Source of the DNA: JAWXBG01 sp044375415
GTDB taxonomy: Bacteria > Bacteroidota > Bacteroidia > Flavobacteriales_D > Sanyastnellaceae
Direction: 5' to 3'
Assembly (NCBI GenBank): GCA_044375415.1
Contig: JBILMS010000033.1
Location: 1-38,404, forward strand
Length of the DNA: 38,404 nt
Position numbers and translations under genes: made by a program. Every line of letters starts with the position of its first letter. Within the stretch, counting starts at the first letter, position 1. Under the pieces are notes generated by a model. The model ran no database searches. It saw nothing but the letters and a program-made list of their open reading frames with translations, and was not told the origin of the DNA. This document shows positions 14,837 to 24,130 of this stretch, piece after piece.

Positions 14837-17194
14837 ATGAAAAGAATTCTTCTTCTAACGGCTGTTGTCGCACTCATCGGCGCATGTAAAACTTCTACAA
14901 AAGAAAGCAGAGCTATCTCCGTTGAAAGCCATATTCGAGGATTGGCGACTCCGGTTCAACTTTTGTCGGATACTACAGAGATCAGACTTCGGGACTATTT
15001 CACCGATTTAAATGGCGTTCAAGAGGTGCGAATGGGTGCACAAAAGTTAACCTGGGATACAGTGTCCGGAATAATACGATTTTCAGAAAAAGTCTATTTG
15101 CCGATTGCCAATCTCCAGGTAACTAAGCAGGGTGTTCGTCACGATATCCCCGTATTCGCATCTTCGAAAGTACAATTCGTGTATACTTATTCTCCTCCGG
15201 GAAACCCGGACATAAAGGAAGTTGCCATTGCCGGAAATATGAACGGCTGGAATCCGGCAGCCTCAAAATGCATCAAAAACCAAAATGGAACCTGGACATA
15301 CTCTTGGTGGCTGAATCCGGGAGTGTACCAATATCAAGTGGTATTGGATGGAGTTTGGCAATTGGATAAATTCAATCCCCACCAAATGCCCAACGGACAG
15401 GGAGGTTTTAATAGTACTTTTTCTGTGGGTGAACCTGATCGCAAAGCAGCCTTCATTTTCACCAAAACCACTGATAATAAAACTATTAAAGTCGGATCGG
15501 ATCTTCCTTTACTTAAAACCCATGCGTATTGGAATAATCAACTCATTGAAAGTAAATGGGATGGGCAAGAATTGACCATCGAAATTCCGGATCAAGCGGA
15601 TCAAGTCGACCGTTCGCACATTCGAGTATTTGCATGCGACAGCGTTTTACGTTCCAATGACTTGCTAATACCTCTTCAGAAAGGTGAAGTGATAAGTCAA
15701 GCTAATGAGGTCAATAGGTATGACTATCATAGAAATATAATGTATTTTATGATGGTAGATCGATTTGTAGATGCTCTGTCGACGAACAATTTTCCGACCC
15801 TGAACGACAGTATTTTACCTAAGGCAAATAATTATGGAGGGGATCTCTCAGGTGTTACATCAAAAATTGAAGATAGTTACCTTAAAAAATTAGGAATAAA
15901 CACAATATGGATATCACCCATCACGAAAAATGCCGAAGGAGCGTGGGGTTTGTGGACAAAAGGTGTGTCATCAAAATTTTCGGCTTATCACGGATATTGG
16001 CCTACCGGTCTGAGACAAGTAGATCGTCGTTTTGGTAATTCAGATGATTTAAAAGGTTTGCTCGATGCGGCTCATCAAAAGGATATGAATGTGGTTTTGG
16101 ACTTTGTGGCTCACCACGTGCACAAAGAACACCCTCTTTTTCAACAACACCCGGAGTGGGTTACTCCGCTGTATCTTCCTGACGGGACATTGAACACGGA
16201 GCGATGGGATGAACATCGCCTTACTACCTGGTTCGATATGTTTCTACCGACGTGGGATTTTGCCCGCCCGGAAGTGCGAGATGCCCTTGCGGATTCCGCG
16301 CTTTTTTGGCTTAAAGAATATGATCTGGATGGTTTTAGGCACGATGCCACTAAACATGTTCCGGAGGAATTTTGGAGAAAATTGACTTCACGCGTAAAAT
16401 CCGAAATTAATCGTCCCATTTATCAAATTGGTGAAACCTACGGTAACCCTGAACTCATTGGAAGTTATGTGAATAGCGGTCAAATGGACGCTCAGTTTGA
16501 CTTTAACCTCTACGATGCTGCCGTCGATGCCTTTGCCAATGAATCCAGTGGTTTCCAGAATTTGAAAAGGGTGTTGGAAGAAAGCCTGAAATATTATGGA
16601 GCTCATCATTTAATGGGAAACATCACGGGAAATCAGGACCGTGCACGTTTTGCTAGTTATGCCGATGGTTCCGTTTTATTCTCGGAGGACGCTAAACTTG
16701 CCGGCTGGACTCGAGATATTCAACATGCCAACGACAAAGGGTTTAGGAGGATGGAGGCTTTGATGGCCTTTATAATGACTGTTCCGGGAGTGCCCTGTAT
16801 TTATTATGGCGATGAAATAGCGATGCCGGGTGGTAATGATCCGGACAACCGAAGAATGATGATTTTTGAGGGCTTAAGCGACAATGAGCAGAAAACCAAA
16901 GAGATAACATCCAAGTTAACTGCTTTACGAGCACAACATCTAGCTCTTTTGTTTGGTGATACTTACGTGTTAAAGGCAGATAAAAATGACCTTGTTTACC
17001 TGAGAAAGTACTTTGATGACGTGGTGGTTACATGGTTCCATAAAGGCGGTTCGATGGAATCATCGGTTGAGATACCTGGGTTCATATCGCTTCCCCAACT
17101 ACATCCACAATTCGGAAATCAAGTGAGTGTAAAAGGTAATGTGCTAACAATTAGGTTTGAAGGTGAAGGTTTTGAAGTGATAACAAAGCAGTAG
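14837..17194 (+). CDS. GH13 alpha-amylase family lipoprotein with CBM48-like domain
   Basis: 785 residues. The signal MKRILLLTAVVALIGAC ends in a lipobox (Cys17), so it is lipid-anchored. After an N-terminal beta region, a glycogen-binding-like domain (about 115-200) contains VAIAGNMNGWNP, then YQYQVVLDGVWQLD. The catalytic GH13 barrel (about 300-690) has LDFVAHHVH, DGFRHDATKH with nucleophile Asp503, QIGETYG with acid/base Glu533, and GNITGNQDRAR with Asp601. In the last motif the usual His of NHD is Gln600. A beta-rich C-terminal domain follows. It should cleave alpha-glucans at the periplasmic or outer face of the envelope. With the enzyme at 6617 and the binding protein at 4762 it points to starch or glycogen use, although no SusC/D pair is present. 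Confidence 0.92.
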   Translation: MKRILLLTAVVALIGACKTSTKESRAISVESHIRGLATPVQLLSDTTEIRLRDYFTDLNGVQEVRMGAQKLTWDTVSGIIRFSEKVYLPIANLQVTKQGVRHDIPVFASSKVQFVYTYSPPGNPDIKEVAIAGNMNGWNPAASKCIKNQNGTWTYSWWLNPGVYQYQVVLDGVWQLDKFNPHQMPNGQGGFNSTFSVGEPDRKAAFIFTKTTDNKTIKVGSDLPLLKTHAYWNNQLIESKWDGQELTIEIPDQADQVDRSHIRVFACDSVLRSNDLLIPLQKGEVISQANEVNRYDYHRNIMYFMMVDRFVDALSTNNFPTLNDSILPKANNYGGDLSGVTSKIEDSYLKKLGINTIWISPITKNAEGAWGLWTKGVSSKFSAYHGYWPTGLRQVDRRFGNSDDLKGLLDAAHQKDMNVVLDFVAHHVHKEHPLFQQHPEWVTPLYLPDGTLNTERWDEHRLTTWFDMFLPTWDFARPEVRDALADSALFWLKEYDLDGFRHDATKHVPEEFWRKLTSRVKSEINRPIYQIGETYGNPELIGSYVNSGQMDAQFDFNLYDAAVDAFANESSGFQNLKRVLEESLKYYGAHHLMGNITGNQDRARFASYADGSVLFSEDAKLAGWTRDIQHANDKGFRRMEALMAFIMTVPGVPCIYYGDEIAMPGGNDPDNRRMMIFEGLSDNEQKTKEITSKLTALRAQHLALLFGDTYVLKADKNDLVYLRKYFDDVVVTWFHKGGSMESSVEIPGFISLPQLHPQFGNQVSVKGNVLTIRFEGEGFEVITKQ

Positions 17195-17202
17195 GCAGAA
17201 GT

Positions 17203-20200
17203 CTATCGCATCATGGTCACCGTGCCTTTGAACTTCCGAATGGCTCCCGTTTGCGCGTCCATTACTTCCAAAACCCAGACATAGACGTCGTTTTGTACAT
17301 AATAGGAACCGTTGTCGGTATTACCTGTCCAAGCCTGATTTGGATTTGTTGAACGGAAGACCGCTGCACCCCAGCGATCAAAAACCGTGAGTTTGAAGTT
17401 TTCTTCCATGAATCCTTTACCCGTCACAAACCATACGTCGTTGATTCCGTCACCATCGGGAGTAAAACCATTGGGAGCAAAAATCACCATTTCATCGATT
17501 ACCAAAACGTAGGTTGCAGCACTGTCAACGCATCCGAATTGGTTACTGGCGATCAAATAAACCAAGTATTGACCTGTCTGCTCCTCAGGGAAGGTGAAAC
17601 TTGGTTCATCCTCCTCGGAATTGCCATAGGAGTCAAAACCCCAGTAATAGATACCCGCATCAATCGAATTATTGATAAAATCAAAGGTTGTGGATGGCAA
17701 AATTGCAACTTCAGGTTCATAGCTGAAGGTCGAAAGAGGGGATGGAAAAACGATGAGCGGGTTGTCGAGTGTGTCCCCGAAAAAGCATCCATCGATGGTT
17801 TCGAGAATCATAGAAGGCTGATAAGAACCCTCCAGATATTCATGAATAGTAGATGGAATATTACTTGCTTGTTCATCATCATCAAAATACCATGTCATAG
17901 CAGCTACCTGATCCGTATTTTCGGTAAGGGCTTCAAATTGAACTATCAAGGGCTCGCAAGCCAAGGTTGTGTCAATCGTAAAGGCAGCAGAAATAGTTTC
18001 GAAAGGCACCACTGTCGTACATTCTGTTACCTGATCGCCACATTGATCTGTAACAGATAGGCAGTATTCCAAGGCTTCATCAACAACAACTTCTATGGTT
18101 TCTGTGTCAAAAGTGTTTCCGTTGCCATCGATCCATTCAAAAGTATATGGTTGAACGCCTTGATCGATGCTGGTGGGGCCAAAAACAATCGTTTCGCCGG
18201 GGCATGCTTGCGGATTCACGGGCATGACAACTTCAAGTCCGGTGGGAACAGTAACTAGCACCTGGTCTTCACTGCCACAATCGGGGTGACCAACCGGATA
18301 TCCGGTAAGTGTATACAAGGTTGTTCCATTCATGCTTGTAATAGTCGGAGAGGGAATGAATGCATTGTCAAGGCCCGTCGCCGGCGACCATTCCCAAACA
18401 TATTGCGGGGCGCCTTCGGTACACGAAATCGTATAAGCCCAGGGATCATACCAACCGTCGGCAGCAGAAATACTTCCATCAGAAGAAAAGACAAGGGTCA
18501 GACAGCCGGTACTGTTTGTTGCGGTCCAACTTTGACCGGAAGCATCACCCGTATTCCAAGTCCCTAAAATGGGCGAGGAGGTGTCCTCCCCATCATAAAC
18601 GGTAAAGTTATCTAAGAAGAACTCCATTTGCCCCGATTGGAAGGTGAAGGTCATGTATGTGACACCGTCTCCGGGATCATCCGGACAAAAGGTCCAAGTG
18701 AAATTTTCATTGTTGCCATATGAATATGTAAAACTTCCTCCGTCGCCGCCGCAACTAGGTGCAGGTATATCTTCCCAACCACCCTGAAGTTCTAGTTCAG
18801 TACAACCAAATTCGAGATCCGGACCAGCACTTACCAGAGGACTTTGAGTAATGGTAATGGCAATGGTTGTGTCGAAAACACATCCGAAACTATTTACTAC
18901 CGTGTAAGTGTAATCGTAAACGCCTGTGGTAGGAGGTTGAACATTTATAATATCTGCATACAAATCAGAAGAACTTATGAAGGGCCCTGACCAATAGGAA
19001 GAGTCAGCATCAATACCAATGGTGGGTGTAAACGTGGTTACTCCGGGATATAAATAAGGATCAAAATTTATTCCCCATTCGAAAATGTAACCGTTGTCGG
19101 CTGCGATATTATCCGTTACAGTGAAAGTCCATTCTCCATTTAATGGACAACCTACTAGATCACATAGATCCCCCGCTGCTTCGTATGTTCCGGAAGGAAG
19201 TGTGCCGCCAAATCCATTCGCATTTTCGCCCCACGTTCCATTTGTAGCATCCGGTGTCCACCAATAATCATAACCAACTCCGGGAGTTGTTCCTTCGTCA
19301 TCCACCGCTTCACCCAAAAATGTACCGCCTCCGCCATTGGTGGCCCATTCTACAAGGTTCACAGATGTGCCATCGGGACATTGAATAAGTAAGCCAAGAT
19401 CGCCCATGTAACTATGTTCCATATTCACCAGTATGCTCAAAAGATCGTTGCAATCTTCTAAAACGGCATCTGCTTCAAAGAAATCGAATACCAAAGATGA
19501 GTTGTAGGAGAATCCGGCTCCGTCGGCCAAGTAAGTTTCTCCGGCTACAACTTGCGGAGGCAGTGCGGTCCAAGTAACGCTGATGGTTTCTCCCGCGTCC
19601 AATTGAAATTCTTCGCCGAGGCAAAATTCCGTTTCCAAATCCTGGACTCCTTCAAAAAGAGGTATGGTACTTACGAGCACTTGGAGTGGGACGACATTTA
19701 AGCTTTGGCAACCATTGTTATCCTCCACAGTGAGGGTAACTACATACTCACCGGGTTCTTCGAAAATGTGTTCAACTTGCGGTCCACTGGTCGTATCAAT
19801 CGTTCCATCGTCGAAATTCCAGATATACTGTTCTAATGTAAATCCGGCTTCGGCATAGCTACCTGCGTCGGCAAATGTCACCGGACCTTCTAAACAAACA
19901 GAAACTACTTGCTCTATTCCAAGTGGACTGGGATCTAAAATTTCAGCACCCGAAGTAGGAGGGGCACATGGAGTGGTGCACGACACACTGCATTCGAAGC
20001 CGGGATTGGTTGAATTGGCGTTTCCATTATCCTGAAAAACTAACGTAAGACAGCCTGTCACATTAAAAATGGTTCCTGTTACGTCCACACCCTGAAGATC
20101 ATTGCTCGTATAGCTTCCCAAGGAGGCGGCGGAAGTATTGTCTCCATCGTAAATGGTCAGATAATCGCTGTTATTCTGGTTTGGACTGGTTTGTAAGCTG

Positions 20201-20439
20201 AAAGCACTAAATTGCAATTGGATAACATCGCCAACATTATCCGGACAGATCGTCATCACGTAATTGGCGTCCGGATAGGCATTTCCGCCGCCTGCATCGA
20301 ATAATGTTCCTTCACAAATCTGGAGATCGACATTATCCATGCAATAATTGCCGTTGACATCGCAGCCGGTTTGAGCTTTTAAAACACCGGAAATCAATAG
20401 TAACATCAGGATAACAAAGGAAATTCCCGTTGGTTTCAT
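17203..20439 (-). CDS. Large T9SS type-B cargo protein with CUB-like, PKD and P-domain modules (gliding-motility-associated C-terminal domain)
   Basis: 1078 residues from the ATG at 20439, which starts the signal peptide (MKPTGISFVILMLLLISGVL); upstream in-frame ATGs exist but leave little room after the proposed promoter. Order: CUB-like segment (about 20-150, CLTLVFQDNG), PKD-like (about 185-260, YIWNFDDGT, GEYVVTLTVEDNNGC), proprotein-convertase P-domain-like region (about 310-460, including MGDLGLLIQCPDGT and GEWTFTVTDNIAADNG), a second CUB-like segment (about 560-690), further PKD-like domains, and a C-terminal type-B sorting domain (about 980-1078: FAPNGFTPDGDGINDVWFV, FDRWG, DVYVWVLEV). 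Such proteins leave the cell by the T9SS; adhesion or matrix function is inferred. No protease domain found despite the P-domain. Confidence 0.92.
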   Translation of the reverse strand: MKPTGISFVILMLLLISGVLKAQTGCDVNGNYCMDNVDLQICEGTLFDAGGGNAYPDANYVMTICPDNVGDVIQLQFSAFSLQTSPNQNNSDYLTIYDGDNTSAASLGSYTSNDLQGVDVTGTIFNVTGCLTLVFQDNGNANSTNPGFECSVSCTTPCAPPTSGAEILDPSPLGIEQVVSVCLEGPVTFADAGSYAEAGFTLEQYIWNFDDGTIDTTSGPQVEHIFEEPGEYVVTLTVEDNNGCQSLNVVPLQVLVSTIPLFEGVQDLETEFCLGEEFQLDAGETISVTWTALPPQVVAGETYLADGAGFSYNSSLVFDFFEADAVLEDCNDLLSILVNMEHSYMGDLGLLIQCPDGTSVNLVEWATNGGGGTFLGEAVDDEGTTPGVGYDYWWTPDATNGTWGENANGFGGTLPSGTYEAAGDLCDLVGCPLNGEWTFTVTDNIAADNGYIFEWGINFDPYLYPGVTTFTPTIGIDADSSYWSGPFISSSDLYADIINVQPPTTGVYDYTYTVVNSFGCVFDTTIAITITQSPLVSAGPDLEFGCTELELQGGWEDIPAPSCGGDGGSFTYSYGNNENFTWTFCPDDPGDGVTYMTFTFQSGQMEFFLDNFTVYDGEDTSSPILGTWNTGDASGQSWTATNSTGCLTLVFSSDGSISAADGWYDPWAYTISCTEGAPQYVWEWSPATGLDNAFIPSPTITSMNGTTLYTLTGYPVGHPDCGSEDQVLVTVPTGLEVVMPVNPQACPGETIVFGPTSIDQGVQPYTFEWIDGNGNTFDTETIEVVVDEALEYCLSVTDQCGDQVTECTTVVPFETISAAFTIDTTLACEPLIVQFEALTENTDQVAAMTWYFDDDEQASNIPSTIHEYLEGSYQPSMILETIDGCFFGDTLDNPLIVFPSPLSTFSYEPEVAILPSTTFDFINNSIDAGIYYWGFDSYGNSEEDEPSFTFPEEQTGQYLVYLIASNQFGCVDSAATYVLVIDEMVIFAPNGFTPDGDGINDVWFVTGKGFMEENFKLTVFDRWGAAVFRSTNPNQAWTGNTDNGSYYVQNDVYVWVLEVMDAQTGAIRKFKGTVTMMR

Positions 20440-20470
20440 CAGGTTGGTCAATAACATGCGATTAAAGGTG

Positions 20471-20500
20471 CAAAGGAAGTAACGATTTGAGAACACACAA
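20471..20500 (-). promoter_or_regulatory. Probable promoter of the type-B T9SS cargo gene
   Basis: On the minus strand TTG (20498-20500) is followed after 19 bp by TTCCTTTG (20471-20478), one base off TAnnTTTG. The start would be near 20464, which supports the ATG at 20439 as the first codon. Confidence 0.45.
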
Positions 20501-20561
20501 GTATGTTCACAGGTTGCTTTTGTTGAAAAATCGATGTAAAGTAGGAATCCAAGGAAGAATC

Positions 20562-22574
20562 TTAGGGGTTACTGAGCTGTCTTGCTGCAATTAGACCCTC
20601 TTCGATAGCCCTTTTGGCATTTAGTTCACCGGCCTTTAATGCCCCTCCAATAACTGTAAATGTTTGGCTGTTTTTTTCGAGATGAGGAATCAAACTATCC
20701 TCACTTTGTTGCCCCGTGCACAAAATAACTTGATCGCAGGGAATACACTCCTCTTTGCCCTCTTTGATTATGTGAACACCACTACTATCGATTTTTCTGT
20801 AATTGATTTTATTGATGTATCGAACGCCGGTTTTCTTTAATTCCATTCGATGAATCCAGGCAGTGGTTTTTCCAAGTGCCTCTCCCGGACGAGTATCGCT
20901 GCGACTCAGTATGGTAACTTCTGTAGGTTTTGACGGTTCTCCATTCGGTGTGTTCTCGGGCTTAACCCAGTTATCTATTCCCCAAAAAGAATAGAAGTTG
21001 GCATGGTGGCCTTTTAAAAACCGAGCCGTATCAACTGCAATTCCGCCTGAACCAATAATAACGATGCGGTTTCCGATGGACTTTGATCCCGAGAGAACTT
21101 CGTCGTAGGTGCAGACCATTGGATGATCAACACCTTCGATCGGTGGTTTCTTCGGGGTAACGCCGGTTGCTAAAATCCAATGATCGAAGCTGTTTTCTTG
21201 AATCGTCGTTTCTGTGACACTAAAATTATAGTGGGTATTTACATTTGTCTTCTTGAGGATGGTGGAGTAATACCTCAAGGTTTCATAAAACTCCTCTTTA
21301 CCGGCTACCTTTTTTGCTAAGTTCAATTGGCCTCCCGGTTCCGGATTTTTATCAAAAAGAAAAACGTCATGACCAAGGTTTGCAGCTTCTGTTGCTGCAG
21401 AAAGGCCTGCAGGACCGGCGCCGACTACCGCAACTTTCAACTTTTGTTTGGCAGTAATTTTAGAAGGATATTTTGTTTCATTGCATGCCCTTGGATTCAC
21501 AAGGCAGGTGGCAGTTTTTTGTTCAAATATCAAATCCAAACACGCTTGATTGCATGCGATGCAGGTATTGATTTCGTCGCATCGATTTTCTTTTGCTTTA
21601 ATAACAAACTCCGGATCTGCTAAAAATGGACGGGCCATAGAAATCAAGTCGGCACATCCATCTGCCAAAACTTGTTCTGCTACCTGAGGAGAATTAATTC
21701 GATTGGTAGTGATGAGAGGGATATTCACTTTACCCATCAATCTTTTTGTGACTTGCGCGAAACCGGCTCTGGGAACCATCATTGCGATCGTGGGTATTCG
21801 CGCTTCGTGCCATCCAATACCTGTGTTAATTATGTTAGCTCCGGCTTTTTCAACTTCTTTGGCGAGCTGTTCGACTTCTTCCCACGAGTTTCCATCGTCG
21901 ACTAAATCCAACATGCTTAAACGATAGATCAAAATAAAATCTTCGCCTACTAATTTTCGAGTAGCCCTTATTATTTCAAGGGGGAAGCGCATTTTGTTTT
22001 CAAAAGTGCCACCCCAATCGTCGGTTCGTTGATTGGTTCGATTAACTAAAAACTGATTAATAAGATAACCTTCACTACCCATAATTTCAACACCATCATA
22101 ACCGGCTTCTCTTGCCAAAGCGGCAGATTCCGCGAAATCGGCAATTGTACTTCGAATTCCCTTTTCACTTAATGCCGAAGGTGTTGTCTTGGAGATAGGA
22201 GAACGGATAGCAGATGGAGCCACGGTAAAGGGATGATGTCCGTATCTGCCTGCATGAAGGATCTGCATACAAATCTTCGACTCCGTTTCGTGAACAGCCG
22301 ACGTAATCAACTTGTGTTTGCGGGCTTCGCTGTGCGTCGACATTTTTGATCCAAAAGGAGCAAGCCATCCTCGGCGATTGGGTGATATACCCCCGGTTAC
22401 AATTAAACCGACGCCACCTTCAGCGCGCTCACGATAGAACTGCGCTAATCGCTCTTCACCATCTTTTTTCTCTTCCAAACCGGTGTGCATGCTGCCCATG
22501 ATTACGCGATTTGCAAGTTGAGTGTGCGCAACTTTTAATGGTTGAAATAGAAGGGGAAATGGGCTTGTAATCAT
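20562..22574 (-). CDS. fadH: 2,4-dienoyl-CoA reductase (NADPH), FadH-type
   Basis: 670 residues, almost the same length as the E. coli enzyme. The N-terminal old-yellow-enzyme barrel (about 1-340, FMN) has LFQPLKV at the start and ADPEFVIKA before the iron-sulfur loop. CIACNQACLDLIF with two further Cys downstream fits the [4Fe-4S] site. The C-terminal half carries an FAD motif (VAVVGAGPAGLSAATEA) and an NADPH motif (RIVIIGSGGIAVDTARFL). FadH reduces the conjugated 2,4-dienoyl-CoA formed when unsaturated fatty acids are beta-oxidised. Other barrel-plus-flavodiiron-type fusions (trimethylamine dehydrogenase-like) look alike, so the exact substrate rests on similarity. It is divergent from the carbonic anhydrase gene. 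Confidence 0.88.
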   Translation of the reverse strand: MITSPFPLLFQPLKVAHTQLANRVIMGSMHTGLEEKKDGEERLAQFYRERAEGGVGLIVTGGISPNRRGWLAPFGSKMSTHSEARKHKLITSAVHETESKICMQILHAGRYGHHPFTVAPSAIRSPISKTTPSALSEKGIRSTIADFAESAALAREAGYDGVEIMGSEGYLINQFLVNRTNQRTDDWGGTFENKMRFPLEIIRATRKLVGEDFILIYRLSMLDLVDDGNSWEEVEQLAKEVEKAGANIINTGIGWHEARIPTIAMMVPRAGFAQVTKRLMGKVNIPLITTNRINSPQVAEQVLADGCADLISMARPFLADPEFVIKAKENRCDEINTCIACNQACLDLIFEQKTATCLVNPRACNETKYPSKITAKQKLKVAVVGAGPAGLSAATEAANLGHDVFLFDKNPEPGGQLNLAKKVAGKEEFYETLRYYSTILKKTNVNTHYNFSVTETTIQENSFDHWILATGVTPKKPPIEGVDHPMVCTYDEVLSGSKSIGNRIVIIGSGGIAVDTARFLKGHHANFYSFWGIDNWVKPENTPNGEPSKPTEVTILSRSDTRPGEALGKTTAWIHRMELKKTGVRYINKINYRKIDSSGVHIIKEGKEECIPCDQVILCTGQQSEDSLIPHLEKNSQTFTVIGGALKAGELNAKRAIEEGLIAARQLSNP

Positions 22575-22614
22575 AACACGGCTAAATTAAGAATAGATAG
22601 GAAATTCGCAGACC

Positions 22615-22622
22615 TATATTTG
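22615..22622 (+). promoter_or_regulatory. Bacteroidota -7 box upstream of the carbonic anhydrase gene
   Basis: TATATTTG on the plus strand is a full TAnnTTTG match, about 66 bp before the ATG at 22689. No clear TTG box upstream. Confidence 0.4.
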
Positions 22623-22688
22623 ACACCACAATTCCCGGGTTCTTTGGAACGGGAGATGAATTGATCGTAAAAATATTTTCATCTAGAT

Positions 22689-23324
22689 ATGCATACATAC
22701 AAGCAGATATTTGAAAACAACAAAAATTGGGTGGCTTCAAAACTTAAGGAAGACGCAGATTTTTTTGAGAAATTATCAAAAGATCAAACACCGGATTATT
22801 TGTACATAGGTTGTTCCGACAGCCGTGTTCCGGCCAATGAAATCATGGGTTTGGAAGCAGGCGAAGTTTTTGTTCACCGCAATATTGCCAATTTGGTAGT
22901 GAGTATCGATTTAAACGTAATGAGCGTTATAAATTATGCTGTACACAACCTTAAGGTGAAACACATCATTGTATGCGGACATTACAACTGTGGAGGAGTA
23001 AAGGCAGCGATGACACCGGTGGATATGGGGATTTTGAATCCTTGGCTGCGAAACATTCGAGATGTTTATCGCCTGCATGAAAAAGAATTGGATTCCTTTA
23101 CAGATGTGCACGCCAAGTATAATAGGCTAATTGAATTAAATGTACTTGAACAATGCAAAAATGTATTAAAAACAGCCGTTGTTCAGAAACATTATGCCGA
23201 AAGGGGATTTCCACTTATACATGGCTGGGTCTTCGATTTGCACAACGGTTTACTTGTTGATCTCGATTTTCATTTTGAAGACAATCTGAAGGAAATTCAA
23301 AAGATTTACAAACTTGTTGATTGA
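22689..23324 (+). CDS. can: Beta-class carbonic anhydrase
   Basis: 211 residues. Zinc ligands Cys42, His98 and Cys101 sit in CSDSRVPANEI and GHYNCGGVKAAM; Asp44 and Arg46 form the conserved Asp-Arg dyad. FVHRNIANLV and HGWVFDLHNGLL are further hallmarks. It interconverts CO2 and bicarbonate in the cytoplasm, supplying bicarbonate for carboxylases and pH balance. Single gene followed 54 bp later by the NYN-domain gene on the same strand; shared transcription is possible but not shown. Confidence 0.96.
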   Translation: MHTYKQIFENNKNWVASKLKEDADFFEKLSKDQTPDYLYIGCSDSRVPANEIMGLEAGEVFVHRNIANLVVSIDLNVMSVINYAVHNLKVKHIIVCGHYNCGGVKAAMTPVDMGILNPWLRNIRDVYRLHEKELDSFTDVHAKYNRLIELNVLEQCKNVLKTAVVQKHYAERGFPLIHGWVFDLHNGLLVDLDFHFEDNLKEIQKIYKLVD

Positions 23325-23378
23325 GGTAAAAAAAGGATTCCTTGTTTTAGTCTCAGAGTATTTGCTTAACATTGTTGA

Positions 23379-24125
23379 ATGGAATCTACTCACGATTTAC
23401 GATTAGCCGTCTTAATTGACGCCGATAACGTTTCGTCTGTTCATGTGAAACCCATGATGGAGGAAATTGCAAAATACGGTCGACCAACCTTCAAAAGAAT
23501 CTATGGCGACTGGACTAGCTCCTCCCTTACCGGATGGAAAAAAGTACTACTCGAATCTGCCATCACACCCGTGCAGCAATTTGGCTATACATCCGGGAAA
23601 AACTCAACGGATGTAGCCATGATCATTGATGCCATGGACATCTTGTACACCGGAAGGGTCGAGGGTTTTTGTATCGTTTCCAGCGACAGTGATTTTACGC
23701 GATTGGCGGTTAGATTAAAAGAAGCCGGAATGAAAATCTACGGAATGGGTGAGAAAAAAACACCGATTCCATTCATTTCTTCTTGTGATAAATTCATTTA
23801 CTTAGAAATTTTAAATCCGCCAAAAATCGATGAAACGGGGGCGAAAAAACAGAAAGACAAAGGTCAAAATGCCTTAGGCAAGCTGCACTCAGAAACCGTG
23901 CGACTTATCCGCGAAAGCATTGTAGACGTTGCTGATGATGACGGCTGGGCATTTTTGGGGGATCTGGGGAATCTGATTTTAAAAAAGCAGCCTGACTTTG
24001 ACCCCCGCAATTATGGATTCAGAAAATTGGTTCCTTTAGTAAAAAGTATTCCCGGAATTGAATTAGATGAACGGAAGACCGGAAATAAAAATATTACGCA
24101 TGTTTTCGTTCGTACTAAATCGTAG
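23379..24125 (+). CDS. NYN (PIN-like) domain protein with C-terminal OST-HTH/LOTUS domain
   Basis: 248 residues. N-terminal NYN domain (about 8-148): acidic motifs LAVLIDADNVS, STDVAMIIDAMDIL and VSSDSDFTRLAVRLKEAG match the PIN-like nuclease core seen in limkain-b1/LabA proteins. After a Lys-rich linker (about 155-170) a winged-helix OST-HTH/LOTUS domain (about 170-245) has FLGDLGNLILKKQPDFDPRNYG. NYN domains usually cut RNA and LOTUS domains often bind RNA, so an RNA-processing function in the cytoplasm is likely but not proven. The stop codon is 5 bp before ung, so the pair is co-transcribed. Confidence 0.88.
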   Translation: MESTHDLRLAVLIDADNVSSVHVKPMMEEIAKYGRPTFKRIYGDWTSSSLTGWKKVLLESAITPVQQFGYTSGKNSTDVAMIIDAMDILYTGRVEGFCIVSSDSDFTRLAVRLKEAGMKIYGMGEKKTPIPFISSCDKFIYLEILNPPKIDETGAKKQKDKGQNALGKLHSETVRLIRESIVDVADDDGWAFLGDLGNLILKKQPDFDPRNYGFRKLVPLVKSIPGIELDERKTGNKNITHVFVRTKS

Positions 24126-24130
24126 GGTGT

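Noticed and set aside
23325..23378. Terminator after the carbonic anhydrase gene (AAGGATTCCTT palindrome)
   Set aside because: The palindrome has no loop and cannot form a stable hairpin.
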